DNA from: Pokkaliibacter plantistimulans
GTDB taxonomy: Bacteria > Pseudomonadota > Gammaproteobacteria > Pseudomonadales > Balneatricaceae
Length of the DNA stretch: 64,000 nucleotides
Direction of reading: 5' to 3'
Assembly (NCBI RefSeq): GCF_003194385.1
Contig: NZ_LAPT01000062.1
Span: 26,294-90,293, forward strand
Positions 56,360 through 64,000 of the stretch are shown here, in pieces. The position numbers were made by a program, and so were the translations under genes. Every line of letters begins with the position of its first letter. Position 1 is the first letter of the stretch. The notes beneath the pieces are model-generated. The model was not told the DNA's origin and did not search any database. It worked only from the letters and a program-made list of their open reading frames with translations.

Positions 56360-57808
56360 ATGCGCCGTACCAAAATAGTTGCCACCTTAGGCCCAGCCAG
56401 TGAAAGCCCCGACGTCCTGCGTCAGCTGATCAGCGCTGGCGTCAATGTTGTCCGCTTGAACTTCTCTCATGGCAGCCCTGACGAACACCGCCAACGTGCG
56501 GAGCTGGTTCGCAAGACCGCTGCAGAGCTTGATTGCCATGTTGCCATTCTGGGCGACTTGCAGGGCCCGAAAATTCGAGTAGCCCGCTTCAAGGATGGCC
56601 CTGTCACCCTGAAGGTGAATCAGGACTTCATCCTTGATACCAGCCTCGACCGTGACGCTGGCGACGCAACCCGCGTAGGCGTTGACTACAAGGAACTGGC
56701 TGAAGACTGCCGCAAGGGCGACCGCCTGCTGCTGGATGATGGCCGCGTCGTACTGCGGGTAGAACATATTGAAGGTACGGCCATGCACTGCAAGGTCGAG
56801 GTAGGCGGCAAGCTCTCCAACAACAAGGGCATCAACCGTGAAGGTGGCGGCCTGTCTGCTCCCGCTCTGACCGACAAGGATCGTCGCGATATCGTTCTGG
56901 CCGCCGAGCTGGATCTGGATTACGTCGCCGTCTCCTTCCCGCGCTGCGCAGGTGATATAGAAGAAGCACGTCGTTTGCTGCAGTCTGCAGGTAGTGAAGC
57001 AGGCATTGTTGCCAAGATCGAGCGCGCCGATGCCGTCAATGACTACAACGTGCTGGATCAGATCATCATTGCTTCCGATGCAGTCATGGTGGCTCGTGGT
57101 GACCTCGGCGTTGAAATTGGCGACGCTCGTCTGGTCGGCGTGCAGAAGCACCTTATCTCTCGTGCTCGCACACTGGACCGTATGGTGATCACTGCCACCC
57201 AGATGATGGAGTCGATGATCCAGAGCCCAATGCCTACCCGGGCAGAGGTTATGGACGTCGCCAACGCCGTTCTGGACGGCACCGACGCGGTGATGCTGTC
57301 TGCTGAAACAGCAGCAGGCGCCTACCCTGTGGAAACCGTACAAGCCATGGCGCGTGCGTGCCTGGGTGCTGAACAACACCCGAGCGCCTACAAGTCCAAG
57401 CATCGTATGGATGGCACCTTCAAACGTAAGGATGAAGCAATCGCCATGTCAGCCATGTACATGGCTAACCATCTGCAGGGCGTGAAAGCCATCGTCAGCC
57501 TGACAGAATCAGGCTCCACTCCACACTGGATGTCGCGCATCAGCTCAGGTCTGCCCATTTATGCCCTGTCGCATAATCTGCGTCCTCTGCAGAAAATGGC
57601 GCTGTACCGTGGCGTCAAACCACTGTTCTACGATGCCAAAGACCTGTCAGAAGAACAGATTCTACGTGAAGTCTGTGAAATGCTGGTCCGTAAAGGGCTG
57701 ATTGCCATGGATGACGTCATCATCCTCACCAAAGGCAATATCATGTGGCAACAGGGTGGCACCAATACCCTGAAAGTACTGTGCCCACGAGAAGTACTGT
57801 CACAGTAA
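56360..57808 (+). CDS. pykA: Pyruvate kinase
   Basis: Final glycolytic enzyme, making pyruvate and ATP from phosphoenolpyruvate. The 482 aa have [42 protein letters not shown] (catalytic Lys), [11 protein letters not shown] and [10 protein letters not shown], the full set of active-site segments. Length and sequence type suggest PykA (AMP-activated), rather than PykF. Downstream of gap in one operon, closed by a strong terminator. Confidence 0.96.
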   Translation: MRRTKIVATLGPASESPDVLRQLISAGVNVVRLNFSHGSPDEHRQRAELVRKTAAELDCHVAILGDLQGPKIRVARFKDGPVTLKVNQDFILDTSLDRDAGDATRVGVDYKELAEDCRKGDRLLLDDGRVVLRVEHIEGTAMHCKVEVGGKLSNNKGINREGGGLSAPALTDKDRRDIVLAAELDLDYVAVSFPRCAGDIEEARRLLQSAGSEAGIVAKIERADAVNDYNVLDQIIIASDAVMVARGDLGVEIGDARLVGVQKHLISRARTLDRMVITATQMMESMIQSPMPTRAEVMDVANAVLDGTDAVMLSAETAAGAYPVETVQAMARACLGAEQHPSAYKSKHRMDGTFKRKDEAIAMSAMYMANHLQGVKAIVSLTESGSTPHWMSRISSGLPIYALSHNLRPLQKMALYRGVKPLFYDAKDLSEEQILREVCEMLVRKGLIAMDDVIILTKGNIMWQQGGTNTLKVLCPREVLSQ

Positions 57809-57836
57809 CAGCACTTCAGGTACCTGTTCAGAAAAC

Positions 57837-57862
57837 AAAAAGCGGCTTTCGAGCCGCTTTTT
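57837..57862. terminator. Terminator after pykA
   Basis: AAAAAGCGGCT and AGCCGCTTTTT pair around a TTCG tetraloop, with A and T tracts for both convergent genes. Confidence 0.95.
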
Positions 57863-57900
57863 CATGGGTTTTCTGAGCGATATGCCTGTTACAGCGAATA

Positions 57901-58668
57901 CTAATTCCAGCGGGAACGTTGATAGTCGCTATGACAGATATCAACCTGCCGCGCCAACACGTGCGTGGTGTATACACCAAACTTGAAGTAGGGCCCGAAG
58001 CTGTCATCGCCATAACCAATGGCACCCCGATAATCGGCTACACGATGCCCATTCCACCACACCTCTACTCGCCCATTGCCATTCGCACTCCAGCGTACCT
58101 TGTAGACCTGCTCCAGCCACATGGGCTTGCTGCCGACCGGCTGACTATAGATAACCAGACCATCACCGTTTGGCCCCTGCTGCTTCCAGACCTCATCATT
58201 CCATACCATCAGCTTTAACTGGCCATCGATAACACGCAGCGATAACGGAGGACGCTGGGCGCGCTCGCCATCCTCTTTACGATCGTGCCACTGCGCCAGC
58301 ACCAGACGCGGCAAGCCATCAACCACAGGTGCAGCCGGAACATAGGTATTAAAACGATATTGAATAGCCTCATCAGGCGACGCGACGTAGAGGTCACGAA
58401 GTTCCGCCCTAAGGCCGTCTGAAATTTTCGGGTCAGATGGAGAGATGGAGAAGCAACCTGCCCACGGCTCTCCATGTACATTACGTTTGATAACAAAAGC
58501 CTCGCCATCCACCAGACGCTTTTGATTCCAGTGACCGACAGACCCCTTGTCAAAGGTACCGGGCTGCGCCAGATCCGCATTGCGCTTGTGCAGAATCTCA
58601 CCATCGGCCTGAGCCAGGGTTGCAAAACCAAGACATCCAAGCCATAACCAGCGCCATCTGAACAACAT
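57901..58668 (-). CDS. Exported polysaccharide lyase-like protein (heparin lyase I family)
   Basis: Predicted secreted protein of 255 aa in the heparin lyase I-like (Polysacc_lyase) family, a beta-jelly-roll fold. A signal peptide ends near LAQA-DGE. The family-like parts are DGLRAELRDLY, RLVLAQWHDRKEDGERAQRPPLSLRV, and the conserved end RVEVWWNGHRVADYRGAIGYG then YFKFGVYTTHV. The true substrate cannot be deduced; alginate, glucuronan or heparin-like polymers are all known in the clan. It has no sugar-use genes beside it. Confidence 0.78.
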   Translation of the reverse strand: MLFRWRWLWLGCLGFATLAQADGEILHKRNADLAQPGTFDKGSVGHWNQKRLVDGEAFVIKRNVHGEPWAGCFSISPSDPKISDGLRAELRDLYVASPDEAIQYRFNTYVPAAPVVDGLPRLVLAQWHDRKEDGERAQRPPLSLRVIDGQLKLMVWNDEVWKQQGPNGDGLVIYSQPVGSKPMWLEQVYKVRWSANGNGRVEVWWNGHRVADYRGAIGYGDDSFGPYFKFGVYTTHVLARQVDICHSDYQRSRWN

Positions 58669-58684
58669 CTGCTCTTCCTTTTCC

Positions 58685-60403
58685 CTAAAATGCGTTTAGC
58701 TTCAAACCTACCGATGTCACCTGATCCCCACTCACCCCTTTAACAATAAGGGTGATGGGCCCCAGCTCCAACTTGTCACCCACTACGGGGTGCCCATGGA
58801 AACGACTGATGATGCATTCAGACAGTGTCATGGCAGGATCAGCATCTGGCACAGTCACACCATAGGCCTGCTGAACATCCGACAGGCGCGCATCACCGTT
58901 GAGCAGAAACTCTCCGAAGAAATCCAGCTCCTGCAAATACTGCGATTTCTGTTCAGCCGTAAGACGTTCACTCAGCCTGGGCAGATCACTTTCCTGTGCG
59001 ACCAGTGCCAGCAAGTCTTCCTCCTTCACCGCCAGATCGGGCACTACCGGAAGGTATCGTCCATCACGAAATACGGCCGCTACGCCTGTGGCCTTGGGCA
59101 GTGCCAGATCACGCAGAAACCGGGGCGTCTGCCAGCGCTTGCCACGCAACCTGAACACATAGAGCTCAAAATCACCTGCTTCCTTCAGATCCAGAGGATA
59201 AACCCGCTCGGCCTGATAAGCAGCAGGCACCTCAAGCTTCAACCAGCGTGCAACGGTAGACAGGGAGGAACCCTGAATGATCAGGGAAAACAACACCACG
59301 ACAAAAGCCACGTTGAACATCAGGTAGGCTTCTTGCACCCCTGCCATAAAAGGAAAGAGTGCCAGCACGATAGGCACCGCGCCACGCAAGCCCACCCAGG
59401 AGATGAATACAACTTCCCGCCAGCGAAAGTGGAATGGCAGCAAGCCAAGCCACACCGACAACGGTCGCGCAAAAAATGTCAGCACCAGGGCAATCAGCAG
59501 TGCTCCCGGCGCCACAACCAGCAGATTGGATGGCGTCACCAGCAGACCGAGTATCAGGAAAAGCACCAGCTGAGCCAGCCACGCCAGCCCATCATGTACA
59601 TGCAGAATGTCTTGCAGCACTTTCAGCTTACGATTACCTACCACTACCCCGCACAAATAGATCGCGAGGAAACCACTCCCCCCCAGTTCATTGGTCGCAG
59701 AAAACACCACCAGACCGAACGCCGTGACCAGTAGCGGGTACAACGCCAGAGTCAGCGTGACATTCATGATCAGCCAGGCAAGCACATACCCGGCAGCGGC
59801 ACCGGCAACCACCCCGATGCCAAACTGCTTGATCAGCAACATGGCGGAATCAAACCATCCCACATGCCCCGCTTCACCAATCAGGCTGATCAGCAGCATG
59901 GTGAGAAAGATCGCCATAGGGTCGTTACTGCCCGACTCAATTTCCAGCGTAGCGCCAACCCGCTCGTTCAAATTCAGCCCCTTGCCCTGCAACAGGGCAA
60001 ACACCACTGCAGCATCGGTGGATGACACCATAGTGCCGATCAAAAGCCCTGACAGTAGCGAGAGATGAAACACCCACATCGCCACCAACCCCGTGATGAC
60101 AGCCGTAATCACCACCCCAAAGGTGGCTAGCATCAGTGCAGGCTTGAGTCCAACCCGGAATGTCGCGACCCGGGTGCGCATCCCGCCATCCAGCAAGATA
60201 ATGGCCAGGGCGAGGTTGCCCACCAGAAAAGAGGTGTTGACGTCGTTAAACTGAATTCCGCCCGGCCCTTCCTCTCCCGACAGCATACCGACGACGAGAA
60301 ACAGCAATAGCACCGGCACACCGAGGCGATTTGATAACGGACTCAGCAAGATACTGAGGGTAATCATCATCGCGCCAATCAATAGCAAGGTTGAAGCAGT
60401 CAT
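58685..60403 (-). CDS. cvrA: CvrA/NhaP2-type potassium/proton antiporter
   Basis: Inner-membrane cation/proton antiporter (CPA1 family) with cytoplasmic regulatory domains. The 572 aa have about twelve membrane helices; key acidic residues are in STDAAVVFALLQG and ESGSNDPMAIFLT, the ion-binding ND motif region. RCK-C-like (about 405-485) and CorC/HlyC-like (about 495-572) domains follow. Length is that of E. coli CvrA (578). The ATG at 60403 is chosen over an upstream TTG. The polysaccharide lyase gene lies downstream, 16 bases apart, and may be co-transcribed. Confidence 0.92.
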   Translation of the reverse strand: MTASTLLLIGAMMITLSILLSPLSNRLGVPVLLLFLVVGMLSGEEGPGGIQFNDVNTSFLVGNLALAIILLDGGMRTRVATFRVGLKPALMLATFGVVITAVITGLVAMWVFHLSLLSGLLIGTMVSSTDAAVVFALLQGKGLNLNERVGATLEIESGSNDPMAIFLTMLLISLIGEAGHVGWFDSAMLLIKQFGIGVVAGAAAGYVLAWLIMNVTLTLALYPLLVTAFGLVVFSATNELGGSGFLAIYLCGVVVGNRKLKVLQDILHVHDGLAWLAQLVLFLILGLLVTPSNLLVVAPGALLIALVLTFFARPLSVWLGLLPFHFRWREVVFISWVGLRGAVPIVLALFPFMAGVQEAYLMFNVAFVVVLFSLIIQGSSLSTVARWLKLEVPAAYQAERVYPLDLKEAGDFELYVFRLRGKRWQTPRFLRDLALPKATGVAAVFRDGRYLPVVPDLAVKEEDLLALVAQESDLPRLSERLTAEQKSQYLQELDFFGEFLLNGDARLSDVQQAYGVTVPDADPAMTLSECIISRFHGHPVVGDKLELGPITLIVKGVSGDQVTSVGLKLNAF

Positions 60404-60703
60404 TCCCTGCGGACACTCCCATAACAACAGAACATAAAATTGGTCTTACCATAAAAACGGGTAATACATCACTACAAAGCAGGCAGTCGCATGTCGCTCC
60501 CGGTTGCCAGCAGTCAGCTCAAGGACCACCAAGCGCTGCTGATATCATCAAATATCTGGCAGCTCAGGAGAACTACTCATGAGTCAGTTCATTACTTTGA
60601 GTTAGGCTGTTACACACTTTACTGTTTTTAACTGCTGATCACCTTTTCAAACTATTGCACCCGCAGTTGTTCCACAGTGATCGAAGAACCTTCAGGACAC
60701 TCC
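60404..60703. other. Divergent intergenic region between cvrA and the GNAT gene
   Basis: About 300 bases with the promoters of two divergent genes. I see no clear hexamer pair, hairpin or supported gene. A GAGGAGAACTACTCATG-like start-signal near 60568 leads to a frame that stops within ten codons. Confidence 0.45.
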
Positions 60704-61210
60704 ATGACTGACACCAGTACTTCCGTGGTAACCACCTATTATCTGGAAATGCGTGAGCCACCTCAGTTACGCAGCAAGATCAACCCGGCTCAGGATTTCC
60801 GTATAGAGAAGGTTGGCATTCAGCAGCCTGCATTTAACAGCTTCCTGTACGCTCTGGTGGGCAAGCCATGGCAATGGACCGACAAGCTGGTCTGGAGCGA
60901 AAGGCAGTGGCAACAGTACCTGGAGGAATGCAACGTACACACCTGGGTCGCCTACAAGAACGGCGCCATTGCCGGTTACTACGAGCTACATGTTCAGGCT
61001 GAAGGTGATGTGGAGATTGGCTATTTTGGCTTGGTCGACACCTTCACAGGCGCAGGGCTGGGTGGTTACTTCCTCAGCCATGCGATTGAGTCCGCCTGGT
61101 CACTGGGCGCCCATCGGGTATGGGTGCACACCTGCACGCTGGACCACCCGGGAGCCCTCGCCAACTACAAGGCGCGAGGCATGAAGGTATATAAAGAAGA
61201 AACAGAATAA
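60704..61210 (+). CDS. GNAT family N-acetyltransferase
   Basis: Acetyl-CoA-dependent N-acetyltransferase of unknown substrate, 168 aa. The GNAT core shows GYYELHVQAEGDVEIGYFGLVDTFTGAGLGGYFLSHAI, where the segment after VEIGYFGLV is motif A with the pyrophosphate-binding Gly-rich loop (GAGLGG), and a motif B-like HTCTLDHPGALANYKARGMKVYK. The start after CAGGAC is chosen; an ATC-preceded ATG/GTG nine codons earlier is possible. It is monocistronic, with a 12-bp hairpin behind it, and marks the end of the conserved chromosomal part before the CRISPR genes. Confidence 0.87.
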   Translation: MTDTSTSVVTTYYLEMREPPQLRSKINPAQDFRIEKVGIQQPAFNSFLYALVGKPWQWTDKLVWSERQWQQYLEECNVHTWVAYKNGAIAGYYELHVQAEGDVEIGYFGLVDTFTGAGLGGYFLSHAIESAWSLGAHRVWVHTCTLDHPGALANYKARGMKVYKEETE

Positions 61211-61239
61211 GCGGTCAGAACCCTGAATCATTTCACATA

Positions 61240-61267
61240 ACACAAGCACCGATGACGGTGCTCGTGT
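61240..61267 (+). terminator. Hairpin after the GNAT gene
   Basis: ACACAAGCACCG and CGGTGCTCGTGT pair over 12 positions with one wobble, around ATGA, 29 bases after the stop. No strong T tract. Confidence 0.5.
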
Positions 61268-61474
61268 CATGAACCACCCAGGAGATCGAATTCACAATCT
61301 TCAATTTCGGTATGCGGCCAGGCCCTCTCGGGGGCTATATATGAACTGCCTTGAGTAAACCTGCATTTTTTGCACAAAAAGCTCCAGTCAGAATGCGCTG
61401 ATGCAGACTCAATGATCGCCCTTACAAGAGAGTGAGCGTTGATTCTGCCCTGACCATTAGCTTGATTTCATCAA

Positions 61475-62632
61475 TCAGCGCGATGGCCAGATCCAGGATT
61501 TCAGCTTTTCATCCAGACGCATCATGTCATCCCCCTGACACAGTTCAATATCCAGAACGCGAGCCCGTTCTTTCTGGAACTCCTCCACAGGGCCATAGCT
61601 CACAAGCATGGCTTTACAGCGAAGGCCACCCAGCTCCTTGCGTAAGGTAGCTAACTTGTAGAGAGCACTACTCAGGTCACTGTCAGGGTCTTGCGCGTTC
61701 CCACCGAACCTTTTGGTTTTGCACTCGATAAGATGCAGAGTGTTATTGGCCAGCACCGCGACATCAATCTCATTTTTTACCGTCTTCCTAACCTTTGGGC
61801 GAACATAACTGACTTCCATCGACATGGCCATGTCCTGAACGGCACCTGAAGAGCGCACCGTTTGCATCAGGTGATGCTCAAGCCAGCCACCATTGCAGAA
61901 GAAACGTGCATCTTCATCAGGAAAAGTCACACTTTCACGAGTCCAGCTGAGCAGCCCTGCCTGTTCAAACACCTTCAGCAACTGCTCGTGATCAACGGTT
62001 AATACAGCGTCAATTCTGGCTGTAAGGCCAGGTTTTGCCATCGCTGCAAGTCGGTTCAGAAAAGGTATGACCTTGTGATAGGTGCTATGCAGCCTGCACA
62101 GCTCTCTGATGAGCTCTCGCCAGGGCACAGGGCTGTCGATACTTTGAGTGCCTTCAACCTTGATTCCGTGAGCCGTCAGAAAGGTCACAAAACTCAGCTT
62201 TGAAGCAAGCTCAGCAGGCAACATATCGTCTGACACAGGTTTGGCATTCATCCACAGCAACCGGTTATCGGAAATGTAAAACGCCGGAATGTCGGCATTA
62301 AAGGCCACTAAATGCGCCGCAATTGACATGGGTTTGGTGCCACCAGTGAGGTTAAACCAGACGGACTTTCCCGCCTTTTTTTGAACCGCCAACCAGCCAT
62401 CCAACAAGGCTGTCATCGCATCATGGTCATAGGCACTATCAAGCTCCAGCATCTCGACCTTGATATTGCGCGGCCTCAACACCTCCTGAAAGTAGTCCAG
62501 CCGGTGCTTTTGCTGAGGAGTTACAACGAACGTGACTGCGACAGGGGCAATGCCCTTCTCCAGCAACGGCGTCAGGTTCGGCGTCGCCTGATCTGACATC
62601 AGGCACAAATGAATATCAGGTGCATAACTCAC
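61475..62632 (-). CDS. card1: CRISPR-associated CARF-domain nuclease, Card1/Can2 type
   Basis: Accessory effector of type III CRISPR systems; known relatives bind cyclic tetra-adenylate and then cut DNA and/or RNA. The 385 aa have an N-terminal CARF domain (about 5-150) with FNLTGGTKPMSIAAHL (95-107) at the ligand site, a linking helical region (about 165-240), and a PD-(D/E)XK domain with GGWLE (248-252), NEIDV (287-291) and ECK (303-305). The start is a GTG that overlaps the cas6 stop as GTGA, a typical coupled start. The frame ends after LKSWIWPSR, which looks like a frameshifted tail: a one-base shift at the AAAA before it opens 24 more residues to 61422. Confidence 0.88.
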   Translation of the reverse strand: MSYAPDIHLCLMSDQATPNLTPLLEKGIAPVAVTFVVTPQQKHRLDYFQEVLRPRNIKVEMLELDSAYDHDAMTALLDGWLAVQKKAGKSVWFNLTGGTKPMSIAAHLVAFNADIPAFYISDNRLLWMNAKPVSDDMLPAELASKLSFVTFLTAHGIKVEGTQSIDSPVPWRELIRELCRLHSTYHKVIPFLNRLAAMAKPGLTARIDAVLTVDHEQLLKVFEQAGLLSWTRESVTFPDEDARFFCNGGWLEHHLMQTVRSSGAVQDMAMSMEVSYVRPKVRKTVKNEIDVAVLANNTLHLIECKTKRFGGNAQDPDSDLSSALYKLATLRKELGGLRCKAMLVSYGPVEEFQKERARVLDIELCQGDDMMRLDEKLKSWIWPSR

Positions 62633-63615
62633 GCGTCTTCTCCTTGTGCCAGCAGCCTGTAACCACCCAGGCCAAAGGTGCAGTTTTTTCCGATATGTAA
62701 CCATTGCCCGAGCACTAACCAGGGAATGAAGGGGGCAAGCTCCCCTGACAGCGTCACACTGCCAAGCATGCCCCCCAGCACCATCCCTTTTTGTTGACGG
62801 GTGGAATAGCGTTTCCAGTCAAACCACTGCAATTGCTGGGACAGGGTCAGCTCGTCCGCCTCTGCGAGTAAGCCGGTGACATCCAGTGAGAGTGGATGAT
62901 TTGTATGTAAATCCGCCAGCAAGCGAATACGCTTGAGCAATGCCGTCAATAACAGCCGCGGCGTCAGGGTCTCAGGAGTCACCAGATTGCCACGCTGCAT
63001 AAGCCGCAACGGGCTGAAAAATTCGAGCGTAACGGATTGGGATCTCGTTGATTCACCAGCACACTGCAATACGGTTGGGTGAGGCGCGATGCCCGACATC
63101 CCCGGCTGGTAAATAAGCTTATCCTCCGCCAGCGCCAGCACCCGGGTTAAACGTGCACGGACATGGGACTTGCCAAACCCCGCCTCACCGGCCTTGCGCC
63201 ACGCGAGAATCATCGCGCCGATAAAAGGCAGCGCCTCACCGATCAGCACCATTTCCAGACGCAGCATCTCACCAGCCTGAAACGTTTGCCGGCCAGCAGG
63301 GGGAATCAGCACAAAGGGGTTGGGTGCCTGGCTGAACTGCTGAATGCTGTGATCAGCACGGCCTGCGGAAAAAATCATGGAATAGGCACAGCGTGCAAGC
63401 CCATCACAATGGCACTGCCCCTCACGCCATGTGGGGCAACTATGACGTAACGCCTGCCCGAAGCTCCCCCTGAACAGGGAGCCTGCGTAATCAGGAAGAG
63501 TCAATGCCGACTCCAGCTCGAACTCAATACCATAGCGGCACAAAGGAAACGACACCGGCGCCGGAGTGGCGGGCGATGCCATAAAAAACGGTTCTGACCG
63601 AGTCATACTACTCAT
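62629..63615 (-). CDS. cas6: CRISPR-associated endoribonuclease Cas6 (RAMP family)
   Basis: Cas6-like protein (328 aa) expected to cut pre-crRNA inside each repeat for type III effector loading. It fits the Cas6 group with a conserved C-terminal domain: PDYAGSLFRGSFGQALRH near residue 42, four close Cys (CPTWREGQCHCDGLARC) that may bind metal, GFGKSHVRARL, LEFFSPLRLMQRG, and the closing Gly-rich loop GKNCTFGLGGYRLL typical of RAMP proteins. It overlaps the card1 start by four bases. Cas10 and other type III subunits are not in the window. Its leader holds a CRISPR-repeat-like element. Confidence 0.87.
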   Translation of the reverse strand: MSSMTRSEPFFMASPATPAPVSFPLCRYGIEFELESALTLPDYAGSLFRGSFGQALRHSCPTWREGQCHCDGLARCAYSMIFSAGRADHSIQQFSQAPNPFVLIPPAGRQTFQAGEMLRLEMVLIGEALPFIGAMILAWRKAGEAGFGKSHVRARLTRVLALAEDKLIYQPGMSGIAPHPTVLQCAGESTRSQSVTLEFFSPLRLMQRGNLVTPETLTPRLLLTALLKRIRLLADLHTNHPLSLDVTGLLAEADELTLSQQLQWFDWKRYSTRQQKGMVLGGMLGSVTLSGELAPFIPWLVLGQWLHIGKNCTFGLGGYRLLAQGEDA

Positions 63616-63653
63616 TTACCCTTCCCTGACTGGATGACCTACATCTGGATCAC

Positions 63654-63685
63654 GTTTCAATTCAAACCGTTAAGATCGGTTTCAC
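63654..63685 (-). repeat. Lone CRISPR-repeat-like element in the cas6 leader
   Basis: Read leftward, the 32 bases contain an AAACCG/CGGTTT stem with a seven-base loop and end in ATTGAAAC, the 8-nt 5' tag common to many Cas6-processed crRNAs. It sits 38 bases before the cas6 start. It is a single copy here, so the call rests on resemblance only. Confidence 0.4.
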
Positions 63686-63717
63686 CTTACACGAGGGCAA
63701 AGCCCTCTCACAACACG

Positions 63718-63921
63718 TTAACAGGCTGTTGAAAAACGTCATCGAGGCCGCCGAGACAAGGAAGAAACAGGCGAAAAAGCGGAGTTTAGTGAACTAAATG
63801 AGCATTTGACTCGCTCCGCTCGCCCCTTCGGGGCCGTGCTAAAGCACGTTCAGCCTTTGGCTGTGAGCCTGTTTTTGACGCGGTATTCGGCAACGCAGAT
63901 AGATTTTCAACGACCTGTTAA
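63718..63921. mobile_element. MITE-like element with terminal inverted repeats
   Basis: About 204 bases bounded by TTAACAGGCTGTTGAAAA and the inverted copy TTAACAGGTCGTTGAAAA (16 of 18 matching). The inside has small hairpins (CCCCTTCGGGG, GTGCTAAAGCAC, CAGCCTTTGGCTG) and no gene. TTAA or TA at each end may be the target duplication. Non-autonomous repeats with such ends are familiar in this group of bacteria. Confidence 0.7.
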
Positions 63922-64000
63922 AACGGCACGCAGGCGCTACACACTTACCTCTCTCCCGGCTAGAGGGCAGCCACACGCTGCACATCTGTATCACGTAAAA

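Larger units (their letters stand above)
63616..64000. other. cas6 upstream region and window end
   Basis: No supported gene in these 385 bases. They hold the cas6 Shine-Dalgarno (AAGGG), a CRISPR-repeat-like element (63654-63685), a GAGGGC/GCCCTC hairpin (63693-63707), and a MITE-like element (63718-63921). No repeat array is visible before the window ends. Confidence 0.6.

Noticed and set aside
56387..57403. Long open frame of about 338 codons antisense to pykA
   Set aside because: It is a shadow of a strongly conserved pyruvate kinase; the translation is low in complexity typical of antisense frames and has no family features.
58790..59734. Open frame of about 314 codons antisense to cvrA
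   Set aside because: Rich in His, Gln and Arg, as expected from the complement of membrane-helix codons; no domain and no ribosome site.
61211..61474. Gap between the GNAT gene and card1 checked for a CRISPR array
   Set aside because: No repeated 25-40-base units are present; only one hairpin after the GNAT gene.

Overview
The window is a continuous piece of a gammaproteobacterial chromosome. Gene density is high, on both strands, and almost every gene is a recognisable housekeeping gene. The combination points to a marine or environmental relative of the Oceanospirillales/Pseudomonadales: an Entner-Doudoroff set (glk, edd, gap, pyk), a PHA synthase, a CheV coupling protein, an HsbR/HsbA partner-switch pair beside mlaA, and the conserved uvrC-pgsA-tRNA block. 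The presence of luxS is less usual there. I cannot assign a genus. No rRNA, prophage or insertion sequence with a transposase is seen.

Layout. 1-5.5 kb: end of udk, chaC, rimO, trkH and metF. 5.5-9.5 kb: a TyrR/PhhR-type activator (ACT-PAS-AAA+-HTH), divergent from methionine gamma-lyase, with a good sigma-54 promoter between them, then a TerC-family gene. 9.5-14.7 kb: small hypothetical genes, then the leftward operon uvrC-pgsA-tRNA-Gly-tRNA-Cys-tRNA-Leu ending in an intrinsic terminator. 14.7-19.7 kb: a tandem-receiver protein with a DUF1853 gene, a beta-hydroxyacid dehydrogenase, a TlpA-like thioredoxin, and the divergent mtnN/luxS pair. 19.8-25.2 kb: hspQ, truC, yccA, tusD-tusC, tusB-tusE (tRNA 2-thiolation sulfur relay) and an MFS transporter. 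25.2-36 kb: aceK, dps, an M18 aminopeptidase, prc, dusA, the mlaA-hsbR-hsbA operon and a trimeric porin. 36-45.2 kb: a membrane-anchored hypothetical gene, uspA, uup, slt, cheV, tatD, a glutaredoxin-like gene and potF. 45.5-60.4 kb: phaC followed by a 9-bp minisatellite, then sugar metabolism (hexose-6-P mutarotase, pgi, nagZ, GH114, glk, edd, gap, pyk), a polysaccharide lyase and a CvrA-type antiporter. 60.7-64 kb: a GNAT enzyme, then two CRISPR-associated genes (a Card1/Can2-type CARF nuclease and Cas6) and a MITE-like repeat.

How the genes fit together. Central sugar catabolism is the clearest theme. Glk and Pgi feed the Entner-Doudoroff pathway; Edd makes KDPG; Gap and Pyk finish the lower branch. 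The edd-glk and gap-pyk operons diverge from a region with HexR-like palindromes. A second theme is methionine/SAM turnover: MetF, MegL, MtnN and LuxS. A third is tRNA and ribosome modification: RimO, TruC, TusDCBE and DusA.

The most interesting part is the right edge. cas6 and card1 overlap by four bases (GTGA), so they form a type III CRISPR module with no other cas gene in view. The cas6 leader holds a lone CRISPR-repeat-like element whose end matches the common crRNA 5' tag ATTGAAAC, which raises the possibility of Cas6 autoregulation. A MITE-like element lies just upstream. Next in interest are the sigma-54-controlled megL, the Ala-Pro-Lys-coding minisatellite after phaC, and an HsbR whose receiver has lost all phosphorylation residues.
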